Positions 24,297 through 31,800 of a DNA stretch of 64,000 nt are shown in pieces (position 1 is the stretch's first letter; every line of letters begins with the position of its first letter). Below the pieces are notes generated by a model. That model had not been told where the DNA came from. It saw only the letters and a program-made list of their open reading frames with translations, and ran no database searches. A program made the position numbers and the translations under genes. This stretch comes from Melghirimyces algeriensis. GTDB lineage: Bacteria > Bacillota > Bacilli > Thermoactinomycetales > DSM-45169. The DNA lies in NCBI RefSeq assembly GCF_900182565.1, contig NZ_FXTI01000008.1, positions 1-64,000 of the forward strand, written 5' to 3'.

Positions 24297-24919
24297 TTAC
24301 CGAGCACCTCCTCTACGCGAGAGACCGCATCCCGGGTGATAATCAATTTATCGTGATTCAACACATCCAGGACATTGAGCCCTTCGGCATCGATAAATTT
24401 CACACCAGGGAGGTTCCGCGTGGAAAGAACAACATTTTCGTCATACTCACTTCCCACGACCAGCGCTTTCCGATCTGCGTTCAGATTGGAGAGAATCTTC
24501 ACCATTTCCTTGGTTTTCGGCTGGTCCATGGTTAATTGATCAAGTACAACCAGTCCGTCTGCTTTCATTTTTGAAGACAGCGCGGAACGAATCGCCAAAC
24601 GGCGCACTTTTTTCGGTAATTTAAAGCTGTAGCTGCGGGGAGTCGGTCCAAAGGCCACACCACCGCCAACCCAAATCGGTGAACGGATACTTCCGTGGCG
24701 CGCACGGCCGGTCCCTTTCTGTTTCCAGGGTTTCCGTCCGCCACCCCGGACGGCAGCACGGTTTTTTACAGCGTGGGTCCCGCGACGAAGCGATGCTTGC
24801 TGCATCACCACAGCCTGGTGCAAAACCGCTTCATTGGGTTCAATCCCAAATACGGAATCGGATAATTCCAACTCGCCCACCTGGCTGCCGTTGATATCCA
24901 GTACATTCACTTTCGGCAT
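24293..24919 (-). CDS. rplD: 50S ribosomal protein L4
   Basis: 208 residues with the tunnel-lining loop RGGGRKPWKQKGTGRARHG, unaltered at positions linked to macrolide resistance elsewhere. In E. coli L4 also represses the S10 operon; whether it does so here is not known. Confidence 0.98.
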   Translation of the reverse strand: MPKVNVLDINGSQVGELELSDSVFGIEPNEAVLHQAVVMQQASLRRGTHAVKNRAAVRGGGRKPWKQKGTGRARHGSIRSPIWVGGGVAFGPTPRSYSFKLPKKVRRLAIRSALSSKMKADGLVVLDQLTMDQPKTKEMVKILSNLNADRKALVVGSEYDENVVLSTRNLPGVKFIDAEGLNVLDVLNHDKLIITRDAVSRVEEVLGK

Positions 24920-24944
24920 GTCGTCTCCTCCTTCCCGTCAACGA

Positions 24945-25574
24945 TTACTGAGCGGCTTTTACCGCAGATTTAATCACAACATAGCTGTTCTTCGGACCCG
25001 GAATCGACCCTTTTACCAAAATCAGGCCTTTTTCGGCATCCACTTTAACCACTTTCAGGTTCTGGATCGTCACTTTTTCTCCACCCATACGGCCGGGCAA
25101 CGTTTGCCCCTTGAAAACACGCATCGGATCAATGGCACCCAAAGCACCAGGACCACGATGGTAACGGGAACCGTGGGTCATCGGACCGCGGGCTTGGTTA
25201 TGCCGCTTAATTGCCCCGGCAAACCCCTTCCCTTTCGACGTGGCGGTGATATCCACCAGTTCACCTTCATTGAATAAATCCGCTTTTACTTCCTGACCGA
25301 GTTCAAAATCGGCCGGGTTGACTCCACGGATCTCACGAACAAAATACTTAGGAGCAGTGTCAGCCTTTTTGGCGTGACCCATCTCCGGACGATTGGCCCG
25401 GTGCTCTTTTTTGTCACCGTAACCCAGTTGTACGGCTTCATATCCGTCGTTTTCCACTTCCTTCTTCTGAAGGACGGAACATTGACCGGTATGAATCACC
25501 GTCACGGGGATCACTGTACCATCTTCAGCAAAAACTTGTGTCATCCCCATTTTTTTACCGAGAATCCCTTTCAC
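24945..25574 (-). CDS. rplC: 50S ribosomal protein L3
   Basis: 209 residues. L3 reaches the peptidyl-transferase centre through its long loop (GSRYHRGPGALGAIDPMRVFKG region). The GTG at 25574 (MKGILGKKMGMTQVF) is six bases from GGAGGTG; an in-frame GTG at 25583 lies inside that SD. Confidence 0.97.
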   Translation of the reverse strand: MKGILGKKMGMTQVFAEDGTVIPVTVIHTGQCSVLQKKEVENDGYEAVQLGYGDKKEHRANRPEMGHAKKADTAPKYFVREIRGVNPADFELGQEVKADLFNEGELVDITATSKGKGFAGAIKRHNQARGPMTHGSRYHRGPGALGAIDPMRVFKGQTLPGRMGGEKVTIQNLKVVKVDAEKGLILVKGSIPGPKNSYVVIKSAVKAAQ

Positions 25575-25609
25575 GTCGCACACCTCCTACCGGCTGGTTT
25601 TTCGGAGTC

Positions 25610-25918
25610 TCAAAGCTTGATTTCAATATCAACGCCGGACGGCAAATCGAGTCGCATCAACGAATCCACGGTTTGCGGTGTCGGATTGACGATATCGATC
25701 AGCCGCTTGTGGGTCCGCATCTCGAACTGCTCCCGCGAATCCTTGTATTTGTGTACCGCTCGAAGAATCGTATAAACGGCCCGTTCTGTCGGAAGCGGGA
25801 TTGGTCCAGACACATCCGCCCCCGTCCGGTTCGCCGTCTCAACGATTTTCTCCGCTGATTGATCCAGCACACGGTGATCATACGCCTTCAGGCGAATGCG
25901 AATCTTTTGCTTTGCCAT
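25610..25918 (-). CDS. rpsJ: 30S ribosomal protein S10
   Basis: 102 residues (MAKQKIRIRLKAYDHRVLDQ), also known in other bacteria as NusE, the NusB partner in antitermination. First gene of the S10-spc-alpha operon. The ATG at 25918 follows AAGGAGGGG. The frame is open to 26044, but that part lies in the leader after the promoter and is not S10-like. Confidence 0.98.
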   Translation of the reverse strand: MAKQKIRIRLKAYDHRVLDQSAEKIVETANRTGADVSGPIPLPTERAVYTILRAVHKYKDSREQFEMRTHKRLIDIVNPTPQTVDSLMRLDLPSGVDIEIKL

Positions 25919-26049
25919 GCATGCCCCTCCTTTTCGCTCATTTTTTATAAATGAACTTGCTCCGCAGAAATTTCCCCACACACCATGGCAAAGGGGCCGG
26001 GTGTGTCGGCAACCTTCCACATCATCGCCGTTCAAAACCAACATTCCTT

Positions 26050-26078
26050 ATTATACGAGATCACTTCCACCATTGCAA
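26050..26078 (-). promoter_or_regulatory. Promoter of the S10-spc-alpha operon
   Basis: -35 TTGCAA (26078-26073), 17 bases, consensus -10 TATAAT (26055-26050) on the minus strand, giving a leader of about 125 bases before rpsJ. No terminator separates rpsJ from rplQ, so this promoter could drive the whole 15-kb operon. Confidence 0.8.
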
Positions 26079-26388
26079 GAAAAAACACGCATAAGAATTT
26101 GATTTTACGAGCGCTCGCCATTCACTACAAACCGTATTCCAACATGCAATAGACAATTATGCATCCTACCACGCAGAACAGAGAGATGCAAATACATGGA
26201 GAGTAATACATCCCTCTATCAATGTACATAGTTAATATAATAAAATATATTTCATTAAAATTGTGCGTATAAAATACCTTGCAACACGATATTTACAAAA
26301 AATATATACGAGTATAATTGAAGATATTTTATATATTCGATAAAGTTTTTTATGATGGAAATAAAAGGATGGAGAGGAGAATCCAGCA
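26079..26388. other. A/T-rich intergenic region at start of the accessory segment
   Basis: About 310 bases without a gene. Base composition falls sharply in AT-rich stretches around 26220-26340. On the plus strand TTGCAA (26280-26285) and TATATA about 18 bases later might serve the secreted-protein gene that follows. I see no other structure. Confidence 0.5.
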
Positions 26389-26761
26389 TGAAAAGGAAAC
26401 TGTTCACCGCCCTTGTGGTAGGAGCCTTGATGGTAACAGGAGTATCCAATGCGTATGCAGCTGCCAGTGCCGCTGTCACTCACCTGGGGAAGTGAATGCA
26501 AGCGGTGAAGTCGCTTATGTGGAAGGAACAGTCGCAATCTCCGGAAACAACCGGGGAGATCAAGATGTCATCCTGCGGGTTCGGAAAGATATCTGGGGAT
26601 ATGACCGGGTGGTGTATGAAATGAAGATTGAAGCCCATTCATATAAGAAAATCCGAAAAGAAATGAAAGGTCACTATTATGTAACCCTGGAATGCGTATC
26701 CGGAAACCGGTGCAACGCATGGGGAAAAATAACGGATAATGAAATTCGCACCGGCAACTGA
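26389..26761 (+). pseudogene. Small secreted protein, frameshifted
   Basis: The ATG at 26389 opens a clear signal peptide (MKRKLFTALVVGALMVTG then SNAYAAASA), but this frame stops after 34 residues at 26494. The frame one step away continues without stops to 26761 and encodes about 90 residues (GEVNASGEVAYVEGTVAISG and onward, with a late Cys pair). Restoring one base near 26475-26487 would join them into a secreted protein of about 123 residues. I do not recognise the family. Either the gene has decayed or the base is a sequencing error. The strong signal sequence and intact second half make the join convincing. Confidence 0.6.
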
Positions 26762-26783
26762 TCTTCCATAACTTTTGATCAAC

Positions 26784-26823
26784 GTCAAAACGGTCTTCCC
26801 CAATAAGAGGAGACCGTTTTGAT
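26784..26823. terminator. Bidirectional terminator between convergent genes
   Basis: AAAACGGTCT (26787-26796) pairs with AGACCGTTTT (26811-26820). A-rich and T-rich flanks on the two strands let it serve the secreted-protein gene on the plus strand and the PhoD remnant on the minus strand. Confidence 0.6.
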
Positions 26824-26828
26824 GTCTG

Positions 26829-27319
26829 TCAACCTTTTAATATATTCAACATTGCCTGATCCCGCGGTACTTCACACTGGTACAGCAAACGCTTTTCAGA
26901 ACGGGATGGGGACTTAATATCGTTCACCTGATAGGCAGACCAGGTTGCTTTTTGTCGGGAGATTTCCATCACTCCACAGCCATAGGCGGAACTGTTGAAT
27001 AGCTTGATCCAGGGATTCTGATGAAGGATCACCTCTTCTATCTTACCTTTTATATAGTCTTCCACCTTTTGCAAGAGAGAAATGGAGTCCATCCCTCGCA
27101 CCCTTCTCTTTTTCAACCGGGCCATTTTTTCCTCTACCTTCAGTTCAGAAGAATCTCCTGCATGGCCTCATCCGGAATGGAATTGGAATTGGTTATTCCC
27201 ATGAACACTGGAAGAAAAGAACGGAGAAGTCCACCCAGAGTGGCAATCTGATTTTTGATCATTTCTTCGAAGTTGGCTGAAGTAATGGAACCAATCATAA
27301 TTTCAACTCCCAGCCTCAT
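26829..27319 (-). pseudogene. C-terminal remnant of a PhoD-like alkaline phosphatase
   Basis: Two fragments in different frames. The first (27319-27140) reads MRLGVEIMIGSITSANFEEM and stops after 59 residues. The second (27125-26829) contains NPWIKLFNSSAYGCGVMEI and ATWSAYQVNDI. GVEF-GTSITSxNF and NPHIKFFNSxxxGYxVMEF-type segments are, from memory, hallmarks of the C-terminal part of PhoD-family phosphodiesterase/alkaline phosphatases. The metal-binding N-terminal two thirds is absent. So this is a truncated and frameshifted remnant, not a working enzyme. The family call is from recalled patterns and needs a profile search. Confidence 0.5.
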
Positions 27320-27382
27320 CTGAGTCCTGATACAATATCTATCTCAAATTTGGGAGTGCACTTTTTTTGATAGAAACATAAA

Positions 27383-27410
27383 AATCACCGCACAAAACAG
27401 TGCAGTGATT
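27383..27410 (-). terminator. Terminator of the AraC-type gene
   Basis: Stem AATCACTGCAC/GTGCGGTGATT (27410-27400 with 27393-27383, one G-U) and a U-rich tail in minus-strand RNA, ten bases after the stop codon. Confidence 0.7.
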
Positions 27411-27420
27411 TGATAAATTT

Positions 27421-28287
27421 TTATTTCACGGGAATCCAGATCTCAGAATATAGATCTTCCTTGAATGGATCTTCATCTGTATATACCTCTAACTCAGGGG
27501 TGTTTGCATGTTTATACCCGCTTGATGGAAACCATTCTGAAAAAATCTGTTTCCAAGCTTTCTGCATCGCATCCGGCATGGGACCGACCACTTCAAACAC
27601 GGCCCATTTGGATGTAGGGATCTCCAGTTTTGACAGCCCGTCGGGGGGTTCTCCGTCATATTCTGTGGCGATCCAATAATCCAGTTTTTGTGTCGATTGT
27701 ATATTTTCATGATCCGCCACACAGATCCCCAATACCCCCTTGATCTGGCCGTTGTTGAGCTGATGTAACAACTCATCTGTTCCATTCCCGTTCACTTCAT
27801 CCCAAAACTTCGGAATCCCCACCAAATTTTCCTCATTCTCCATGGAAAACTGCCGCTTGATACCCACGACTTGAAACCCTTCCCTTTCCACAATCCTGTA
27901 CTTCATCGGCTTTGCTCCTTTCAGATTCACCTGGATGATCAGGCGATTATAAGATACCAGCTTCCCTCTGTGCTTTCGTGCCTCACTGGGTGTCACCCCA
28001 TGTTGCCTGCGAAACGCCTTGGTAAATGCTTCCGGAGTGTCATAGCCGTATTTGTGGGCAAGGTCAATAACCTTGCATTGGGTACGGGACAGCTCTTGGG
28101 CAGCCAGTGTCAAACGTCTGCGACGAATATATTCACCCACAGAAACATCGGTTAAAATGGTAAAAATCCGTTGAAAATGATAGATCGACAGATTGGCTTC
28201 TTTCGCGATCTGTTCCATGGTCAAATCATCCAACAAATGATCTTCCATATAGTTAATCGCCCTTTGCAAGGATTCAACCCATCCCAC
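27421..28287 (-). CDS. AraC-family regulator with GyrI-like effector domain
   Basis: 288 residues. N-terminal part (about 5-105) has two helix-turn-helix motifs of the AraC/XylS type (IAKEANLSIYHFQRIFTIL and GYDTPEAFTKAFRRQHGVTP). C-terminal part (about 127-288) is a GyrI-like small-molecule-binding domain (VVGIKRQFS through EIWIPVK). Such fusions (Rob/SoxS-like and many Bacillus proteins) respond to drugs or lipophilic compounds. The GTG at 28287 lies eight bases from GGAG; a GTG at 28296 touches the SD. Neighbours are pseudogenes, so the target cannot be read from context. Confidence 0.85.
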   Translation of the reverse strand: MGWVESLQRAINYMEDHLLDDLTMEQIAKEANLSIYHFQRIFTILTDVSVGEYIRRRRLTLAAQELSRTQCKVIDLAHKYGYDTPEAFTKAFRRQHGVTPSEARKHRGKLVSYNRLIIQVNLKGAKPMKYRIVEREGFQVVGIKRQFSMENEENLVGIPKFWDEVNGNGTDELLHQLNNGQIKGVLGICVADHENIQSTQKLDYWIATEYDGEPPDGLSKLEIPTSKWAVFEVVGPMPDAMQKAWKQIFSEWFPSSGYKHANTPELEVYTDEDPFKEDLYSEIWIPVK

Positions 28288-28437
28288 ACTGCTCACTCCT
28301 CGATTTCATACTAACCGCCACCTTTATAAAAATCCTGTCATTTTGTGCTCGGTTTGGACCAGATCAGCCGTAGCAGACTCTTATATAAGATCTTGACATT
28401 TTTTCAAAGCCTCTCTCTATCTGCACCAACGGGTTTA

Positions 28438-28902
28438 TTATTCAAAATCTATCATTCCTATTTCTTCCATCAAAAGGGATTGCTCCAATTGAGGACCCTC
28501 AACAACAACGACTATCATCCCCGAATCGCTTCCCGATTCATGATTTTCACCTGATAACCAAAAAGCAGCCTACCCCGCCCGGATCGGTATCGGCTCTTCT
28601 CCCTCAACACGGACCCAGCCTTCTCCCGCCACCACCATAAACAACTGTGGTCCCGGTGTTTGATGAAGCCCCAATACACTATTCGGTGCAAAGTGCATAG
28701 CATACACCCCATCTGTACCCACTCTTTGTGACGCAATACTGGAGTTACGCCAACGTTTTGATTGTAAAATTGACGGATTGACTTTGCCTTACCCTCATCA
28801 AAACGGAAAAACAACCCCTCCATGTTCTCTTCACTCGATTCCAACTGGAAAGGTACAGCCTCTAAATTACTATCAATCAGAAAATATGATGCTTGCGTTT
28901 TT
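28438..28902 (-). pseudogene. Cupin-domain protein, disrupted
   Basis: Three pieces of one small cupin are readable. Residues TQASYFLIDSNLEAVPFQLE through RHKEWVQMG lie in one frame without an ATG at the start. After a one-base loss near 28703 the reading continues as VYAMHFAPNSVLGLHQTPGP and QLFMVVAGEGWVRVEG. A TAG at 28578-28576 interrupts it (IRAG*AAFWLSG, where Gln would be expected), and it ends with ENHESGSDSGMIVVVVEG. Missing start, frameshift and nonsense codon together show decay rather than a single error. The intact protein would have been a single-domain cupin of about 150 residues. Confidence 0.65.
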
Positions 28903-29041
28903 TAACAGACTGATACCCATCCAAAGGTAGACTTTAGGATGACGGAGAGCGATTTCCCCAATCCGTGTTGTCGATTGTTATAGATGGAAATAAACCGAGA
29001 AACCATACACGATAACTGTAAAATGCTACCCCATAACAACA

Positions 29042-29215
29042 TTATATAACCCAAATAAACAAATGTAGAGCTGGCCGGGTCACGTGGAATAACTCGGCGA
29101 TCCTTGGATGAGGTAGACCTTGCTCTTTCTTTGCGGATTTTTCAATTGCTATCTGAAAACCCTTGACAATCACAAAGGCTAAAAATACAATAAAAACATA
29201 CTCAACAGTATTTTA
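29042..29215 (-). pseudogene. Possible membrane-protein remnant
   Basis: An open stretch on the minus strand reads as a hydrophobic segment (YVFIVFLAFVIVKGFQIAIE), a charged loop (KSAKKEQGLPHPRIAELF) and a second hydrophobic end, then meets TAA. No start codon or SD precedes it, and the same frame continues past the stop for about 30 residues. It lies under the tetR promoter on the opposite strand. Probably a decayed fragment; no family recognised. Confidence 0.25.
29163..29191 (+). promoter_or_regulatory. Promoter of the TetR-type gene
   Basis: -35 TTGACA (29163-29168), 17 bases, -10 TACAAT (29186-29191). A palindrome-like site begins at the next base and covers the expected start of transcription, the classic position for autorepression. 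Confidence 0.75.
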
Positions 29216-29217
29216 AT
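29192..29217 (+). promoter_or_regulatory. Putative TetR operator, copy 1
   Basis: A 26-base site AAAAACATACT-CAAC-AGTATTTTAAT agrees at 21 of 26 positions with a perfect palindrome in front of the hydrolase gene. It directly abuts the -10 of the regulator's own promoter. Confidence 0.6.
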
Positions 29218-29238
29218 ATATCATTGGGGGATGGAGAT

Positions 29239-30042
29239 ATGAGATCTGCTGAACGAATATCAAAAGCAGCGTTTGAGCTAGCTCGTCATCTTCCGTATGA
29301 CAAAATTACCTATGCAGATATAGCCAAAGAAGCAGGTGTCCATTGGACAACTGTACAAAGATATTTTGGCAGTAAAGAAGAAATGAGAAAAATTTTGTTA
29401 GAGGAACAAACGCAGCTTGGTGATTCACTGGCGGATACAAGGACAAAAATCCTGGAAGCGGCAAGGCGGGTATTTGCAAAATACGGATATGAAGGGGCTA
29501 CATTGGATCAGGTAGCTAACGATGCGGGATTGACCAAAGGAGCTGTATACTGGCACTTTTCCAGCAAAAGCGATTTATATCTCGCTCTTTGTGAACGAAG
29601 CCTGACACAGCTTCTGCAAGGACTTCCCGATCAGATCCAAAATATTTTCAATGCACCCAATCCAATGGAGGCCTTAAGAACGCTTTTGGAGTCACAATTT
29701 TCCTCTTGTGAAGAGAGAAACGGCGAGCAACCCATGCTTTTCTTCGAATTTATTTCCAGTAGCCGGGACCCGTCTGTAAGAGAGAAACTGTGTGAAGCCT
29801 TCTCCAAATTATTTCAGGGAACCTCTGACAGTTTGCAGGAAATGCAACAGAAACGGTTATTAACTTCAGATGTTGACTCTCATGATCTATCCGTCGTTCT
29901 CCATTCTCTGATCAATGGCATTGTACTGATGTGGATCGTTGCTCCGAATCATGTCTCATTTCAATCAGCTTCAGAGGCCGTGTCCAAAATACTATGGCAT
30001 GGAATACAACCGAATGAGCAAGAAAAAGAAAATCACCCGTAA
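29239..30042 (+). CDS. TetR/AcrR-type regulator with two N-terminal HTH domains
   Basis: 267 residues. Two TetR_N-type DNA-binding domains follow one another. Domain 1 is at about 4-56 (ITYADIAKEAGVHWTTVQ, RYFGSKEEM). Domain 2 is at about 66-118 (ATLDQVANDAGLTKGAVYWH, FSSKSDLY). A single helical ligand/dimerisation region (about 119-267) follows. A normal TetR protein has one HTH. Domain 1 lacks the usual extra N-terminal helix length but keeps the YF-SKEE landmark. ATG 29239 is eight bases from GGGGG; a TTG at 29224 is an alternative. Next to a hydrolase gene with a matching operator, so it probably represses itself and that gene. Confidence 0.85.
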   Translation: MRSAERISKAAFELARHLPYDKITYADIAKEAGVHWTTVQRYFGSKEEMRKILLEEQTQLGDSLADTRTKILEAARRVFAKYGYEGATLDQVANDAGLTKGAVYWHFSSKSDLYLALCERSLTQLLQGLPDQIQNIFNAPNPMEALRTLLESQFSSCEERNGEQPMLFFEFISSSRDPSVREKLCEAFSKLFQGTSDSLQEMQQKRLLTSDVDSHDLSVVLHSLINGIVLMWIVAPNHVSFQSASEAVSKILWHGIQPNEQEKENHP

Positions 30043-30056
30043 TATACGGGTTTTTC
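30035..30056 (+). terminator. Small terminator at the end of the TetR gene
   Basis: ACCCGT/ACGGGT stem (30035-30040, 30046-30051) with five T residues. The 5' arm includes the first base of the stop codon. Confidence 0.55.
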
Positions 30057-30062
30057 AAAAAC

Positions 30063-30088
30063 ATAAACATACTCATAAGTATGTTTAT
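30063..30088 (+). promoter_or_regulatory. Putative TetR operator, copy 2
   Basis: A perfect inverted repeat, 11-bp half-sites ATAAACATACT and AGTATGTTTAT around CATA, 29 bases before the hydrolase start. Its left half matches the site over the regulator's own promoter. Confidence 0.65.
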
Positions 30089-30116
30089 ATCATATTTTTG
30101 GTGAAGGAGTAATCAA

Positions 30117-31067
30117 ATGAAGAAAGGATTGAAAAAATTGATCATCACATTATCGATTATTGTTTTTTTGCTGGCGGGATTGTTTGGGTATAACCAATAT
30201 CAATTTCGAAAAGCGGAAGTCAATTTTCCACCAAACGGTAAGTTTGTAACTGTAGAAGGGATAAAATTGCACTATATCCAAAAGGGATCAGGTAAACCCA
30301 TTGTTTTTCTTCATGGAGGGGTTCTGACCGGCAATGATTTTAAGAAAGTGATGGAAATGGCTGCAAGGCAAGGATATCAAGCGATCTCTTTTGACCGGCC
30401 GGGATATGGATATAGTGAAAGACCCAAAAATGAAGAAGTCACGCCGATCGTTCAAGCTAGACTGATTCATGGTGCATTAAAGAAATTAGGGATTGAAAAA
30501 CCGATTTTCGTTGGACATTCATGGAGCGGAATTTTAGTTCTCTCGTATGCACTTTCCTATCCGGATGACGTCTCCGGCATCGTAACCCTGGGGGCCGCCA
30601 TGTACAAGGAAGGGTATCCAGCTGAAAACGGAGACCCCATTTCAGCTCTTGTAACAACACCGATCATAGGAGATGCCTTTCTTAATACGGTGTTAAAAAG
30701 CCCATTGGGAACCGGTTTGGCCAAAAATATATTGAAAGAAACCTTCGCTCCTGAACCCGTACCTTCCGATTATCGTGAAGCCGCTCTCGCTCTTTGGCTT
30801 CGTCCAGGCCATTTTAAAGCCAATCGAGAAGATGTTCTCGCTTTTTCTCCGACTGCAGAAAAAATAAGCAGCAAGTATAAAACGATCCAACATCCAATGG
30901 TCATTGTCGTTGGTAATGATGATCCATTTGGAACAAAAGAGCAAGCTTACCGATTACAAAAAGATATACCACACGCCAAGCTTGTGATATTGCCGAATGT
31001 GGCTCATATGATTCCTCAAAATCATCCGAAAGAGGTAATGGATGCAATTCAAACAATCGTTAAGTGA
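30117..31067 (+). CDS. Membrane-anchored alpha/beta hydrolase
   Basis: 316 residues. An N-terminal hydrophobic segment (about 8-24) anchors or exports the enzyme. It is followed by an alpha/beta-hydrolase fold with oxyanion motif HGG (66-68), nucleophile elbow GHSWSG (Ser135), Asp268 or Asp269 in VGNDDPFG, and His297 in NVAHMIP. Similar enzymes are esterases or haloalkane/epoxide-type hydrolases; the substrate cannot be told. ATG follows GGTGAAGGAG. Between it and the TetR gene there is only a small terminator and a perfect palindrome, so induction by a ligand of the TetR protein is likely. Confidence 0.88.
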   Translation: MKKGLKKLIITLSIIVFLLAGLFGYNQYQFRKAEVNFPPNGKFVTVEGIKLHYIQKGSGKPIVFLHGGVLTGNDFKKVMEMAARQGYQAISFDRPGYGYSERPKNEEVTPIVQARLIHGALKKLGIEKPIFVGHSWSGILVLSYALSYPDDVSGIVTLGAAMYKEGYPAENGDPISALVTTPIIGDAFLNTVLKSPLGTGLAKNILKETFAPEPVPSDYREAALALWLRPGHFKANREDVLAFSPTAEKISSKYKTIQHPMVIVVGNDDPFGTKEQAYRLQKDIPHAKLVILPNVAHMIPQNHPKEVMDAIQTIVK

Positions 31068-31077
31068 TTACTTTATA

Positions 31078-31110
31078 ATCCAGAGACACCTTCCAGCAGC
31101 TCGTTTCCTA
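31078..31110 (-). repeat. Degenerate copy of part of the neighbouring small gene
   Basis: 33 bases identical at 29 positions to 31474-31506. On the minus strand both copies can be read in the same frame (IGNELLEGVSG here, VGKELVEDVSG there), and the differences mostly fall as conservative codon changes. A stop (TAG) lies shortly before this copy and TAA shortly after, so only a C-terminal scrap of a former paralogue survives. Confidence 0.5.
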
Positions 31111-31190
31111 TTTCCTATCTTTTTGGGAAAGATGTAAGTTAATCGCTCTGACAAAAAAGCACCTGTTACCTCCAAATTCATTACATTTAA

Positions 31191-31292
31191 TTAATCCCCT
31201 ACAAACCAAACCTTGTCATATTCTTGTTTGCTTAAAATATTTTTTAGACGATCGATTTCCATTAACTCGTGCTCGCTTACAAAAACTTTCAT
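31191..31292 (-). CDS. Possible 33-residue protein
   Basis: ATG 31292 follows AAAGGGG with eight-base spacing and opens a short frame, MKVFVSEHELMEIDRLKNIL ending KQEYDKVWFVGD. The frame is open back to a TTG (48 residues) and the whole looks like one amphipathic, charged helix. It lies between two degraded copies of a small gene. No family recognised; it could be a real small protein or another remnant. Confidence 0.3.
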   Translation of the reverse strand: MKVFVSEHELMEIDRLKNILSKQEYDKVWFVGD

Positions 31293-31399
31293 TTGTTCAA
31301 TCCCCTTTAGAAGTTGATCAATCTCCTTTTTGTCCAATCACTCGATAATAATCGTGCAAGCGCCTGAGAGTGAGATAACTTGCCCAATTCCTGTTTTTC

Positions 31400-31691
31400 T
31401 TAAATAGTGCTTCGTGTAATGATTCTGTGAAACTCTCTCGATTCACCAAGGAGCTGTTTTGATATAAAAGTATATCCAGAGACATCTTCCACCAACTCCT
31501 TTCCTACCAAATAACGTTCCATCTGAATATGAACCCATATTGATCCACAGCTCAGTATAGACCAGATTTTCTTCATAAGTCTCATCAAATACCATTTCAA
31601 AAGCAAATTCATATTTTTCTATATTGGAATTCCTAGACTCAAGACCAGCAATGCTAGAGACATCATCGCGGTCCGAAAGCAACTTTTTCAT
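31400..31691 (-). pseudogene. Small gene of unknown function, frameshifted
   Basis: ATG 31691 has an excellent SD (GGGAGG, five bases) and opens MKKLLSDRDDVSSIAGLESR, then WINMGSYSDGTLF. Near 31500-31515 the sensible reading moves to another frame that continues GKELVEDVSGYTFISKQLLG and ends at 31400. Removing one base from the AAAGGAG run joins them into about 96 residues. A second partial copy at 31078-31110 shows the downstream frame is the genuine one. Family not recognised. Confidence 0.5.
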
Positions 31692-31754
31692 CTGTTCCTC
31701 CCTAAGTCAAATCTATACGTATCTCACTATAATGCTTCATATAAAGGCACTATA

Positions 31755-31786
31755 GGTTAAAAACTCCCCAGCAAAAGGGGAGTTTT
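31755..31786 (-). terminator. Terminator of the lipoprotein gene
   Basis: Perfect stem AAAACTCCCC/GGGGAGTTTT (31786-31777 with 31769-31760) with a U-rich tail on the minus strand. Confidence 0.85.
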
Positions 31787-31800
31787 CCGTTGATTCCATA

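Noticed and set aside
25919..26044. N-terminal extension of rpsJ
   Set aside because: It is the leader after the S10 promoter; the encoded residues are not S10-like and ATG 25918 has a strong SD.
29041..29130. Recombinase-type HTH in the minus-strand frame (RIAELFHVTRPAL)
   Set aside because: The flanking hydrophobic segments fit a membrane protein better than a resolvase.
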